From contig NC_066836.1 in the NCBI RefSeq assembly GCF_001640805.2, positions 1,573,798 through 1,637,797 on the forward strand: a DNA stretch of 64,000 nucleotides. The letters run 5' to 3'. The DNA is from Lates calcarifer (Eukaryota; Chordata; Actinopteri; Centropomidae). The notes beneath the pieces were generated by a model. The model saw only the letters and a list, made by a program, of their open reading frames with translations. It made no database searches and was not told the origin of the DNA. How positions within the stretch are numbered: the first letter of the stretch is position 1; each line of letters begins with the position of its first letter. A program made the translations under genes and the position numbers. Of the stretch, positions 23,350 through 35,065 are shown piece by piece.

Positions 23350-26300
23350 CAGTAACTCCCTCCTCTGTGCTTTATGTCTCTGTCTTTATGGATGCTCCTG
23401 GAGGAGCGGTGCTTCTCTCCTTCACCCCACAGACCCCATAACTCTGCTGCTGTCGTCTGTCAGTCCAGCCTTCACACACACACACACACACACACACTCT
23501 CCTACAGCCTGCTCTCCACTCACACTGTGCTGTTTTCCTGCAGGGAGAAAGAGAAGAAGCCGAAGGCCCCGAGGACCCTGATCACCGCTGATGGACGAGT
23601 CATGAACGTCAACGAGCCAAAGTATGAACCAGGACACGTTCACCAGCAAAACAAGTCGTTTTTAAAATCATTTCAAGAACCTAGGTAGTTCGATTTGTTG
23701 ATTTTCTCACCGCTCCTGTCTCTTGTGTTTCACTCACAAACTTTCTGCTGATGTGGCGACTCTGTAAAACAGCCACACAAACACAGAGTCTCTGGCTGTG
23801 GTATGGGCTGTCCACCAAACCAGGCTGTGACTGTGACAGCATGAAACAACAGAGATGTTAACTAGCCTCAGAGGTGTGGGTAGGCCTGGTTTCAGAGCTA
23901 ACTGTTTTCCCCTGCGTCCAGTCTGTTAAACAGAGTTATTCATTTTAAAACAGCCCTGATGTGAATAGCTCTGTACACAGTCTCTGCAGACCCTGGCTGT
24001 TTACAGAGGGACACAGAGGGCTGAGTCTCCACCGTCTCAGGAGCTCGGTAATGTTCGGCAGCTGTGATTGACTGTGAGGGAGATCGAGCAGCAAACGCAG
24101 CAGAAAACAACATAATTGGTTCTAGTTTTGTTCAGGCGGAGCGACAAAACACATCCAATCAACTGCTTCAATTTCATTTCTGGAGGAAAGTCACTTCCCA
24201 TCCACAGTCCTTCATATCTCTAATGTTTTTCTGTGAGAGCCTTGATTACCTCAGACTGCTCAGACAGAGAGGCAGGTGAAAAGCTACCAGGGCCTGTGCG
24301 ATTGCTTTATTAGTGGCCTTGGCGTTTTGATCTGTGGAGCTGTGCTGCTATCAGAGAGCTGCAGCAGCGTGTTGGGGGGCAACCTGATGGCTGTGGGCCA
24401 CCCCGGGCTCCCTCCATCAGCCAGAGGTTTATAACCAGAGCAAGACCACGGGGTCGAGGCCTTAAAACACGGCTGATTTCATTAGTAATGTGAGTGGAGG
24501 ACACACTCAGGTCAGGAATGAAGCCTTTATATGATATATGACTTTACTGCAGCCTGGAGAGAACATCAGTGATGTTAACACTTTATCGTCCTCTCATGAA
24601 TGGCTTGTAAAGTCAGGCTTCATAGATTGATGCTTCTCTAACACAGCTGAAGAGAAGGAGAGTAAAGCAGCAGAACCATCAGTCGGGATGTTAACACTGA
24701 CACCACATTCTCTCTGTATTTACAGGCTGGATTTCTCTCTGACTGAAGATGGAGAAAACAACACTGTTGTCTTAGACCTGGCAGTTTACAGGTGCGAACA
24801 ATCAAACTCTCAACAACTTATTTAGTAAAAATATGATTTGAATATTTACTGGGTTTCGTGGTTGATATTAGCTGCACATGTATGTAAGTGTCTCTCAGTC
24901 AGAACAGCAACAAAAAGTGTAGTGGTAACGATGTCAGGAAGTAGTGAGGGATCATGGGAGTTGTTGTCTTCACCATCATTGCAGTGATTGCAGTCAGTTT
25001 ACACACATTCAGTGGCTTCTTCAGCTGTCTCACATTTACCTGCTTGTTGTATTTACTCATCATTACCTTCCTTTGTTTTTTCCTCAGTTTGTTTTTTGCA
25101 CAGTGACAACTTTTAAGAACCAGAACCAGAACTCGACAGTTAACCTGACTCTGCTGAAATCTAAACTTTATAGAGCTTGTACAGCCACAGTAACATTTGA
25201 TTGATCTAGATGATCATAAGGATTCTCCCCCACAGACACATGGACACCTCCCTGATCGACGTGGACGTTCAGCCGACGTACATCCGAGTCAGCGTCAAAG
25301 GGAAGGTACGCTGCAGATCCTCAGTCTGAACAGCTGAGGACCTTCAGGATGACTGAAGTGTTTCCTCCACTCTGTTTTGGCTGCACACTCTGAACCTTCA
25401 TTAACTCAGGAGTTAAAGGGCAGCAGCAGTGATTCAGACGCTTCTTAAGTCTTTGTCCAGTCAGTGTGTGCTGAGTGATTTCTGAGTTAACGACAGTAAC
25501 TCTTTCAGGAAACTCATCTAAATCTTATTTTAACCCGTGTTCCTTCAGAAGTCTCTCAGAGCTGCAGGCTCAGTTTCATTCCCCACACAGTCACACTGGA
25601 AGCTGTCCAGTTTAACCGCAGACCGCTGCTGTCAGCCCCTCAGGGTCCTTGCTCAAGGGCACTGCGACAGCAGTTGGCAAGGAAACATTTCTCACTCATG
25701 TTTCCAGACTTTTCCTGATTCAAACGTGTGACGTTTCAGCCTTCAGCAGCACAGATATGAAGGGGTTAATGCAGAAACTCCACCTGGTTGTTTCTCACCT
25801 TTCTGCTCTGGTCTCTGCACAGAGAAGCTTCAGAATGAAAACAGGCAGATTCTCCTGTGTGGTGGTGATGTTAAAATTAGCTGAACTCACCTTTAGAGTG
25901 TTAAATATTTTACTAGGTGTTAAAAGCAGTGCTGGTGGCTCCCTCTGTCCTTCACCTGCCCTCTGTTCTCTTTAAAATCCAAACCTTCCTCTTGCATCTC
26001 CAAGTTTTCACACGCTCCTGTGACGACCTCCTAATGTGATGATTTGTTAACGATACGGAGCGACTCACCTGATCACAGGCTGCTGTGAATCCATGAGGAT
26101 GATGCTTGCTGCTGAGTTGGGAGCAGAGGGACGTGTGATGGATGAAGAGTCAGATTTAGAGCAAATAAAAGGCTGTCAGAAGCTGCTGAATCATCAGACC
26201 TGTTTCTGACTCTGACTTTCTCATACATTTATGAGGAGAGTTTATTACACCTGCTGTGGAGCTGTTTCCTGTCTGTGAACTGTCCAGGACAGCACTCACT

Positions 26301-29300
26301 TTCTCTCTAGTAAATCCCCAAATTTATCATTTAAAGTGTGAATGTTTAGAATAAAATACAACCTGAGTTTCCTGCCAAAGGTGGGAGCTTCAGTGTCAGC
26401 AGAAGCTGAGGAGGATTTATGTTGTGTTCGTTTCCAGCCCTGCATGAGATCTGCAGGAGTCTGACTGTGGTTTATTGTGAAGGGAGGCTCAGTTCTTCAT
26501 GAGTTTTCCTCCAGGTGCCCGGTCCACTGTGTTCCCCTCAGCAGCACGGAGGAAGTGTGTGCAGGATTTTAATGTCCCACAAACAGACCACAGCGACCTT
26601 TAAGCCTGATTAAACAGCTGTTTGGTCCAAGAGGTGTCATTTCTTTTTGTTGCTGTTCCTGTTTTTACCGTACAAATTCTAAACACAGAGTCCTGCAGGT
26701 CTGAAGTTCTTCAGCCCTCCTGAATGTCACGGCTCTGCTGCAGGCCGTTAGCGTATTTATGGATGGTTGTTTTATGCCAGGGGTCAGCCTGATTGGACGG
26801 GTGGGGTGATTTACGCAGTGATACATCAGCTCAGGCCTTTAAAATTCATTCTTAATATGAACTCATTTAGAGTAGCAGGTAGATTGACTGGAGGAGTCAT
26901 GTGTGAGGTGTGTACATCACATCTGACAGCTGCAGGGCCTGCAGAGGAGTTTGGGAGTTTTCCTGCTGGTTTCCCCTAAATTTCCCCTCAGTATCAAATC
27001 AAAGCAGATTGAAAAATGAAGTCTGATTTTATGCCCATTTCATGAAATAAAACGTCCCCTCACATGGATCATTCTGGTTTTCATAGGATTTCGTTGCAGT
27101 GATTGATTGCCACTGTTCTCGGTCGGAGCTATTCTGGTCACTCTCCCAAGTCTTTTCTGGAAAGTGTACCTATAAAAAGACCCACTAATGATTAAAGTCA
27201 TTTGACACACTGGGACAGCGTCAGTGCCAGATCAGCGCATTAATCTTGCTAATTAAAGTTATGAATAATTTACTGTGCAGATATTTCAGATGGTTCTGCC
27301 TGCTGAAGTGAAGCCCGACAGCTCGACAGCTCAGAGGTCCCAAACCACCGGACACCTGGTCCTCACCATGCCCAGGGTACGTACAGTCACACATCAAATC
27401 AACCCATATATACCTGAGGCAGGTACAAGGCCGGTGGGTAGGGAAGGAGCAGAGCACGTGTCAAAACTTCCAGGATCCAGAGTACTTTTTTCTTCTTTTT
27501 CAGTTTGACTGGAAACATCAGTCACGACAAAACTGTAAAACATGTTTACACTGTGTGTGTGCTCACTGTTAAATCGATGCCCTGTAAAAATGAGTGTCCA
27601 TTAAATAATTGTAGTCTTATAGTTTATTGGCTTTATAGTCTGTGCAGCAGGAAAAACAGGAAACTTCAGCCTGAAGAAGGAACTTTGACAGGAAAATATA
27701 AATAAACATACATAAACAATGATGATTGATAGGGACAAAAGTCTCTGGAAACATCGGACAATTCTTCACATCAAAGTCCGTCCACTAAAGTTCTTGTTTT
27801 TGTCTCTGACAGACTCAGATTGTTCTTCTCAGTGTCTGACAACATGATGACAGGATTCCTACAGAGACAGAGCTTTTTATTAAAGAGGAAGATCCTTTAG
27901 TTTAACCAGAAACATCTCTATATATCTCTACCAGACTCCATTGATAAAAACAGGGATTTAACCAGGAGCTGCTGGAATACCACTGCCTCCATCTGTTAGT
28001 GTGTCTGTGTTACTGTGTGGTACTTTTACTGCAGTAAAGTATCTGATTACTTCTTCCACAACTGACAGTCACATAACAACACAAACACACTAACAGATGG
28101 AGCAGAAACCACTGCTTTTGTCAATGGAGTCTGGTACTGTTAAACCTTTTTTCTGTTTTCTAAAAAGGTCTTTCTCTGGAGGAATCAATTATGTTGCCAG
28201 ATACATAACAATTAGTTATACTCTTCTTGTTAATACTTTACTGATTCTCTCTACCAATCACTCATTTACACTCAATTAAAAAGCATCCTAAACCAGCTTA
28301 TTGTTCAGAATTTGGATCCTGTAGGTGGCGACGTCAGAGAAGAAATAAATTCAGATGATGAAATATGATCCAGAAGTCTGACACCAACACCTTAGAATAT
28401 CTTTGTAAAGAGAAACTTCAGAGAGATGTCGTTCATTCTGTTAAATTATGACTTTTTACTGATGCTGTTTGCTGTTTTCTCTGATTGTTTTGCTCCTGCT
28501 GATGAGGATCAGGGTTTTTGCTCTCTGAGGTTTAATGAAGGAACTCTTTATAGTGTCTATAAAGACGCACAGGTGCTGATACTGCAGAGTCAGAGCTGCC
28601 ACCATTAATCCTCCATATGGCTTCTGATAGATCCTGCAGCAGAGCACCAGTAAACAGCTCAGTGAAGAATATGACCAAACATGTTTCCTCCCTCTGATGC
28701 GTCTTTTAGGCTGAAGGTGAAATCAAAGTGACAAAGACCGTCCCACGTCCACCCAGAGCGTGTCAAAACAGACGCCGCCGCTGGCCTCAGGACAATAAAA
28801 GGTAAAGACTGCCATGACACCCACTGCAGCTGCAGAGCTGATAATACAGGCGGATTTATAATGTGTGGACAGGAAGGGAAATTACCATGAAAAAATAACA
28901 CGCCTTTACCTGTTTGGTTTGGTTTTGTTGTGGGCGGTGTGGAGGCTGTCAGGGTTACCGCCGCTTCCTGCACCTGGACAAATCACTGACACACATACAG
29001 AATGCAGCAGCCTGCAGGTGAGAGCGGCTCAGCTGAGGAACAGTCGACTCTCTGTAACTCACTGCTGCAGACACTCTGTCCCGTGCTGCTCTGCTTTTAA
29101 CAGATGATACCATAGTGAGAAATAATGAGTTTGTAATATTAATAAGGCATAAAGAGTGACTAGCAGCAGAGCTGTAGCCTGCAGGCAGCTGGACGGTCTG
29201 TGTGTTTGTATAACTTTATCAGAGTCAAGTGTTGGTCTCAGTTGGCGGCAGTGTTGGTCTTTGTTTGGCCTTGAGTTGAATCCGCTCATATTCAAACGCC

Positions 29301-32300
29301 TCTGGCTTATCAGGTCCCCGATGTCCTAATTACAGATGCCTGGTTGTATATTAAAGGCTCGGCATGATTCATTTTATCAGCCGTGTTGGTGATAGCGCTC
29401 TCCCTGCTCTCCCTGCTGATGACAGTGTACACAGATAACCTTGACCAGAGCTGCAGCATCACACTGGGAGGAGGAGTGAAATACTCACATCTTCTACGCT
29501 CCTGTTCAGATTTAGCTTCAGGCGTTCAGGCTCAAACCACCACATGTAGAAGCTGCTGGATTTTTTTTTCTATCTATTTTTGAACGTGACCCATTTCCTG
29601 CATTGATATCAACCAAAAGAAAAAAAAAAAACACATTTCAGTTCCAGTCTGAGTTTTCACGTTTGGTTGTTGTTCGTCATTCTGCACATTCAGGTTCCCT
29701 GATCCCTGGGTGATGTTGTGAGGGGAGAAATATGGATCAGGGCTCTCAGCAGAAATATACCTACAGCCTTAAAGGACCACGCAGCTGTTGTAGTTTTACA
29801 ATTTATATATACTTCACTGACTGCTGATGATTTTCTGGAGCATGCTTTAGCTTCTGTCACTGCTGTCTCCATAACTCTACTGTCTGTTATTCCTTGTTTT
29901 ATTCAAAACCCTGTTCCAATCATACAGTAATACAGGTTACACTTTTTAAAGAAAGCAGATTTAATGGATGATGTATGAGGCTGAAGCCATTTTTTGAAGG
30001 CCTGGGAGGCGTTACGAAAGATGAGTTGCATTCTGGGAATCGTTATGGGATGCTGTTGTTGCTGCTGTTTCAGTTTTACAGCTCTGTTTGTTAAATCTGT
30101 CCCTGTTGACTTTATGGAGCTGCCTGTCTCTGGCCTCTTTGTCATGTTTTTCTCCTTTAAATATATTTCCCTTTCTTCCAGTTAGTCGTCGGTTTCCGTT
30201 CTTTCCCATGAGCAGAGACTTGAAACTTGCTTACAGGTTACATTAGTGGGAGGAAAAACACTGGACACTCTTTTCAGATCAATCTGCACTTGCACCTGCA
30301 TCATGACACAACTTAATGTCACTTTGACAAAAATAAAAGCAGACATGATGTTCACATCGATTGGCTTTAAAGATACTGCAGCATGTTCAGGAAATCAGTC
30401 AGCACTATCATGACGCGCTCTATGTTCCAGGTCTCCATTAATCCCTGGAAAAAGCCAAGTAAGAAACACTGAGCAGAGCTGGAAACACCTGCAGTGTAAC
30501 ATGACTCTGTTGTTCTGATGGAATTAGTGCTGGAACATTAAAATACAGAGGATCCAGATTCAGTCTTGATACAGTCTTTTGATACGGTACAATCGTAACT
30601 TAAAGCTCGCTTGCTAGCTGTTTCACCTGTACCTCCCAGTCTTCATCAGTAGATGGCGTCGAGTGAATGAACTTACGTGCTCAGTATTTTATTACAACAA
30701 TGAAACAATTCTGTGAAAGTATGGAAAATGAAAAGACTTGAACCCGTGATGACTGCTTCCGTGTGGGTTAGTTTAGTTTGCTGCAGCGGAGCAGCTTCAC
30801 CTCTTAATGACCACATTAGTCTGCAGTGCTGTTTGAATGAGCTCTGTTTCCTCTCCTTGCCTGGAGGTGTGCTCACCACCGCACTGTCATCATTATCATT
30901 TTATGACCGGGAGGAGCAGCTTCTTGTCCTTCAGCCGGCCCCATCAAACACAGTAAAGAGCCGCGGTGTAATCCTGGACCCTCAAATTAAACATTCGATA
31001 AAAATGCTAAGCTGTTCCTCCTCACGGCAAGGTGACAGGTGAACAGCGCTGCCGGCTGCTGAGTTATTACATCATTTGGACATGATTAGGAGCGACCTTT
31101 GACCCCGGGCTTGCCCACAGATTCTATATCCAGCCTGTGGTGTGGATGGAAATGGATCTGAAGGCCATGATTGGGTTTGAAATGTATAGCTTGACACAAG
31201 GCAGGGCGACATGTGAACTGTATCATGGAATGAAATATCAAACATTATCTAAAACCCATGGTCAGTGTCGCCTGTGATGATGTCCCCAGTGGTTAGGAAA
31301 GGTCAGAGGTCAGGGTCAACTCAAAGCAACACCTGGGTTATTTTATTTCTGTCAGTGAAGTGTATTTCCTGTAGCAGCCTTATCCACAATGAATGGAAAT
31401 TAGTGTGTCTGTGTTACTGTGTGGTACTTTTACTTCAGTAAAGTATCTGATTACTTCTTCCACCACTGAAAGTCACAGTAACACAGACACACTAACAGAT
31501 GGAGGCAGTGGTATTCCAGCAGCTCCTGGTTAAATCCCTGTTTTTATCAATGGAGTCTGGTAGAGATATATAGAGATGTTTCTGGATCTTCCTCTTTAAT
31601 AAACAGCTCTGTCTCTGGAGGAATCCTCTCATCATGTGGTCAGTGATAAAATACTGAGTTTATCCTTTATCCTGTCTATGACTGACTATCCTGACTCCAA
31701 CAACCTATTACAACTCTACTCATAATAAACTGAGCCAGTGACCCTCCATCTCCTCCTCCTCCTCCTCCTCTCTCTTCTCCTCCTCCTCTCTCTGCTCCTC
31801 CTCCTCCTCCTCCTCCTCCTCCTCCTCCTCCTCCTGACCTCTGCATCAGCCAGGCTTCAAACTTTACAGAAACTTTATCCAAAGCTGAGCAGAGTTATCA
31901 GTCTGCATCTCTGTCCTTATAACATGTTCTGATAATAAGGTGTGAACAGCAGAGACTCCTCCTGTTGATGGTCCACAGACCTCATTACCTGAGAGATATA
32001 ATGACCAGTGGGCCTTTGCCTTGGGTGACCTATTACAGGGAGCCATTTTGGACTCCCTAACCAGGGGGAGGCATTAGTGGAGGACTGGACTAATGACTCC
32101 ATCCATCTCGCATAGGGAAGTGCTGACGATTAGGTTTACCTGCCTGTTTCCAAGACGAGTGTTGGAGCTAAACTTAGACCAGGATCCAAGATGTCATAAA
32201 TCTTTAACCCCTCTCCACTCCACACCCTCCTCCTGATCATTAATATACCACAGATTCATTTACTGTCAATTAAAGGAAACTTTTATGAGCAAAAGCACAC

Positions 32301-34630
32301 GCTTCACACTTTTTCATCCGATACTGGATCCATCACAGGTGATGAACTGAGGCTATTACCCACATAAAAACCAGGAGGATGAGGTTCACGTGTTCATGTT
32401 TGAAGAAGAAGAAAATGGGAGTTGTTATTTACTCACCGAGGCTTTTTCAGCCTCAGTTCTCTCCAGAATTTAACTGAAAAGCCCCTGTGATGGTGGGTAG
32501 AGGAGTTAATGGCAGGACATGACATCATGTGACCTGTTCAGTCTGGTTCTTCTTAATGTGAGCAGATGAGATTAAGATCAGTCGTGTGACATCACATCAC
32601 ATCCACAGCAAACCTAATCCCCTGTGTATCGACACAGACACTAAACAGAAGCTGCTGATGTTGTTACAGCAGCTGATTACATCCCCTCCACTGAGCTCAG
32701 AGTGATGACCCTGTAGGAGCTCAGTCACACTCCGTCAGACCTGAGAGTTTCCTCGGCTCCTCCACTTATTTCAGATGCCTTTGGTTTTATAGAAGTACAA
32801 GTCTGACATTTTCCCGAGGCGTTCCCAGGCCTGATGGGAAATGTAGTCTCTCCATTGTGTTCTGGCTCTCCTCCCAGTTAGAAGTGAAAAATAATAAAAA
32901 TAATCAGCAGATATATCGATAATGAGAATGAAAACTTGCTGTCTGGAAAAAATATAAATACAAGTTTAATTTTATGTGAAAAATCCAAACATTTTTTAAA
33001 ATCCTAACTTTCTTTGTGTGAGCGTTGGTTGTTGGAGGATTTCAGCCTCTTCAGGCTGCAGAGTTAAAATCCATCACATTTATTAAACGTTCGTTCCAAA
33101 AACAGAGTCACTTCGTTCTCTACCAGCAGGAAAACAGGCCAAATTACTTTCCCATTTTCTCTGGCCGAGCTGGTAATTTCCCTGCTGCAGAGTGAATTCA
33201 CTGCAGTGAATGAAGATGTAAGTGAAGGCACCACTGAGCCTCACAGTCGACAGTATACGTCCTCTGGCAGCTTTATTCCCCTCTCAATAAGCAAGTGGCA
33301 GAACGTACAGAGTAATGAAGAGGCTCCTCCTCCGGCGTCCTGCTGTTTACTGTCGGTCAGTCTCACCTCTGGCACCCACTCGATAGACTGATTCAATATT
33401 AAAGGAGGTGTAAATGTCAGATTATTACTGTGAAGAGGTTAAAGATCGAGTCTGTTTGTGCTGCTGCAGTTTTTAATGACATTATTCTTACAGGTGTAAA
33501 TTAAGTGAATGTCATGTCGTAGGAGAAGTTGTGGAACATGAGATTTCTACAGTATTTAGTTTCTTCACTACAGCTTCAGCTCTGCTAGTTACACACAGTT
33601 TAGGTGAGATGTTTCTGGTTAAACTAAAGGATCTTCCTCTTTAATAAAAAGCTCTGTCTCTGTAGGAATCCTCTCATCATGTTGTCAGACACTGAGAAGA
33701 ACAATCTGAGTGTCAGTGGTAAAAACAAGAACTTTAGTGGACGGACTGTGACGTGGTTCACTGTTGATCAGTACTGCACTGGTTACATTTCTTTTTGTCT
33801 CTATCAATCATTTACACCCAGAAACACTCACAAATACCAGCGTCATCATTTAAACCCGAAGAGAATCGATGTCCTTCCCAGATATTAAACATACTGTGTA
33901 TGACGTGTGGTAATTTGTTATTTCACAGCCCAGTATCTGCAGCTATGAAGCCTGATGTAATAAAACACAGAAACTGGAATGCACATATGCACAGACATAT
34001 TTATAGTCTGGGGGTTTAACCATAACTGCACGTCCTGCGCCGTGCCTTCGAACCATATATCACAGATATATCAGGTCCCATATCGACCTGGGTACAGTCA
34101 CATTAAATCTAGAAACTCTGACATCTCTGCACCAACATCACCAAATCACAGGAGATTTATTGTCCCTGTGCTCTGACAGTAAAGGAAGTTAACCCTTTTA
34201 CACTCGACCTCTGCGTCACTCTGATGATGATCAAATGGTGATTAGATCAGATTAGATGAATGTGACTATAAACTGGAGTAAATATTCCTGTGGGGCAGGT
34301 TGTTGTTGTTTCAGTTGATCGGTTTCTCCAGGTCCTGTTCTGTTTGTGTTTATTATATTCTGCGCACTTTACTTACTTACTTCATTAAAAGAATCAGATG
34401 TTATTGTTTCTGACTTCTTCTTTTCACCCAACAGGAAAAATAATGTCCCCGAGCGGCTGGAGGTCGACCCCAGCAAGAACACGACCCTCGACCTCGCCAA
34501 CATCGTGCCACGCCAGAGCACCAGAGAAGGTCCGCTGGAGACGTCCAGGACGACTCCACCTGCCGCCACAGGTCGCAGCAGCTTCTCTGAAGGGTTTGTG
34601 GACAACCCCGACGTCCCTCCACTCATATAA
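15085..34630 (+). CDS. dnaaf11: Dynein axonemal assembly factor 11 (LRRC6), complete gene
   Basis: Cytoplasmic factor for pre-assembly of ciliary and flagellar dynein arms; family members work with ZMYND10 and chaperones, and loss causes motile cilia defects. Coding exons: 15085-15094, 15751-15918, 16113-16190, 16687-16859, 16938-17158, 17596-17766, 23544-23621, 24726-24791, 25236-25305, 27281-27376, 28710-28801, 34435-34630; all are GT-AG and in frame, 472 residues (about 466 in human). Residues 20-143 are SDS22-type leucine-rich repeats plus cap ([30 protein letters not shown]). Residues 150-200 are a charged coiled coil, then [11 protein letters not shown]. Residues 300-377 form the CS/p23-like domain ([38 protein letters not shown]). 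The C-terminus NPDVPPLI matches the family. Exon 1 encodes only three codons plus one base. Nothing appears broken. Confidence 0.97.
15095..15750 (+). other. dnaaf11 intron 1
   Basis: AT-rich intron between the 10-base coding exon 1 and exon 2. It contains several GTTAGC/GCTAAC-type words (15150-15300) but no gene or clear repeat. The other short introns (2 to 5) are likewise empty apart from the TG tract in intron 3 and an AAAT-rich patch in intron 5 (17230-17460). Confidence 0.6.
16644..16676. repeat. (TG)n microsatellite abutting the dnaaf11 exon 4 acceptor
   Basis: About 16 TG units end 10 bases before the acceptor AG at 16685-16686, so the splice site has TG repeats where a pyrimidine tract is expected. 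Confidence 0.95.
20081..20093 (-). promoter_or_regulatory. CTCF-like motif in dnaaf11 intron 6
   Basis: On the minus strand this reads CCACTAGGGGGCA, a full match to the core of the CTCF consensus. The same word also occurs inside dispersed fish repeats, so occupancy is not certain. Confidence 0.4.
22574..22600. repeat. (CA)n microsatellite
   Basis: About 13 perfect CA units in dnaaf11 intron 6. Confidence 0.95.
23277..23342. repeat. (GT)n microsatellite
   Basis: About 33 perfect GT units, the longest GT tract in the window, about 200 bases before dnaaf11 exon 7. Confidence 0.97.
23472..23497. repeat. (CA)n microsatellite
   Basis: About 13 CA units 130 bases downstream of the GT tract at 23277-23342. 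The two are complementary and could pair in the transcript just before exon 7 (23544). Confidence 0.95.
23622..24725 (+). other. dnaaf11 intron 7
   Basis: No gene. The part 24270-24500 is low in obvious repeat sequence and contains several homeodomain-type ATTAGT/TTTATA words; it might be conserved regulatory DNA, but this is inference. Intron 8 (24792-25235) shows nothing. Confidence 0.4.
25306..27280 (+). other. dnaaf11 intron 9
   Basis: No gene. At 25650-25665 there is a TTGCTCAAGGGCAC word that recurs at 51744-51758 (CTTGCTCAAGGGCAC), suggesting both belong to a dispersed repeat. The last 250 bases before exon 10 (27030-27270) look non-repetitive. Confidence 0.45.
27769..28200. mobile_element. 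Palindromic (fold-back) repeat, copy A, in dnaaf11 intron 10
   Basis: Two arms face each other. CCAGACTCCATTGATAAAAA (about 27950) pairs with TTTTGTCAATGGAGTCTGG (about 28115-28133). Inner arms CTCCATCTGTTAGTGTGT (from 27987) and ACACACTAACAGATGGAG (to 28102) enclose a TACTTTTACTGCAGTAAAGTA core. The left arm extends into AGGATCCTTTAG- and TTATTAAAGAGGAAGAT-type sequence that recurs inverted in copies B, C and D. No open reading frame of note; most likely a non-autonomous DNA transposon or nested pair. Confidence 0.7.
31401..31660. mobile_element. Palindromic (fold-back) repeat, copy B, in dnaaf11 intron 11
   Basis: A perfect 21-base inverted pair, 31401-31421 and 31474-31494 (TAGTGTGTCTGTGTTACTGTG and its complement, last base aside), encloses the GGTACTTTTACTTCAGTAAAGTA core. 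It is followed by the CAGATGGAGGCAGTGG, TTTTTATCAATGGAGTCTGG and CTCTTTAATAAACAGCTCTG modules shared with copies A, C and D. The left outer arm is missing. Confidence 0.72.
31749..31835. repeat. (TCC)n pyrimidine-strand microsatellite
   Basis: About 87 bases of nearly pure TCC/CTC repeat in dnaaf11 intron 11: strand-asymmetric and able to form triplex or R-loop structures. Confidence 0.95.
33606..33818. mobile_element. Partial copy C of the palindromic repeat
   Basis: Begins in the GATGTTTCTGGTTAAACTAA module, runs through CTCTTTAATAAAAAGCTCTG and the TTGTCAGACACTGAGAAGAA module, and ends near CTATCAATCATTTACACC. The order is the same as in copy D; the palindromic left half is absent. Confidence 0.7.
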
Positions 34631-35059
34631 ACCTGGTTTCTGAGGTGTTTATCCTGAAGTAAGAGACACATCCACCACACTGCTCCTGGCAGGAACACTG
34701 TGAAACGATACAGGGAGAAAATGAGAGAATATATCAGCCAGATTCACAGTGTTATAAAGCAGTATTCCAGACAATCAGAGTTAGAAAACACAGAGGATTC
34801 TTGTTAATTATCATCACTGATTGAACTTGGACACAGACCTGAGTGCTCCTGACTTCACTGGACTTCAGGACAGTTGATCGTCACAGAGAAACATTTGATA
34901 TCCATCCATCCATCCATGTGGCTGAAAGATCTCATCCTGTTTGGAAATGAACTGAGGACGTCGAGGTTTGTGGTCGACACCTTAACTTAAACAGAAGCTG
35001 GTGTTCATGAGTTTCATGACCCTTTAACATCTGTAAACCCTGATGGTTCTTTAAACAAT

Positions 35060-35065
35060 AATAAA
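35060..35065 (+). terminator. dnaaf11: Candidate polyadenylation signal of dnaaf11
   Basis: AATAAA 430 bases after the dnaaf11 stop codon, in an AAACAATAATAAAAC context. It is the first good hexamer after the stop. Confidence 0.55.

Larger units (their letters stand above)
17767..23543 (+). other. dnaaf11 intron 6 (5.8 kb)
   Basis: No internal gene was found. It contains a probable degraded tRNA-like/SINE block near 19780-19870, an A-run at 19991-20006, a CTCF-like site at 20081-20093, and unique-looking low-repeat DNA around 19190-19260 and 21100-21420 that could be regulatory. CA/GT microsatellites lie at 22574-22600, 23277-23342 and 23472-23497. Long open frames on both strands here are at the length expected by chance. 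Confidence 0.55.
28802..34434 (+). other. dnaaf11 intron 11 (5.6 kb)
   Basis: No internal gene. It holds palindromic repeat copies B and C, a (TCC)n tract, and a cluster of AGGTCA-type half-sites at 31300-31318. Non-repetitive stretches such as 29290-29390 may be regulatory. Confidence 0.5.
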
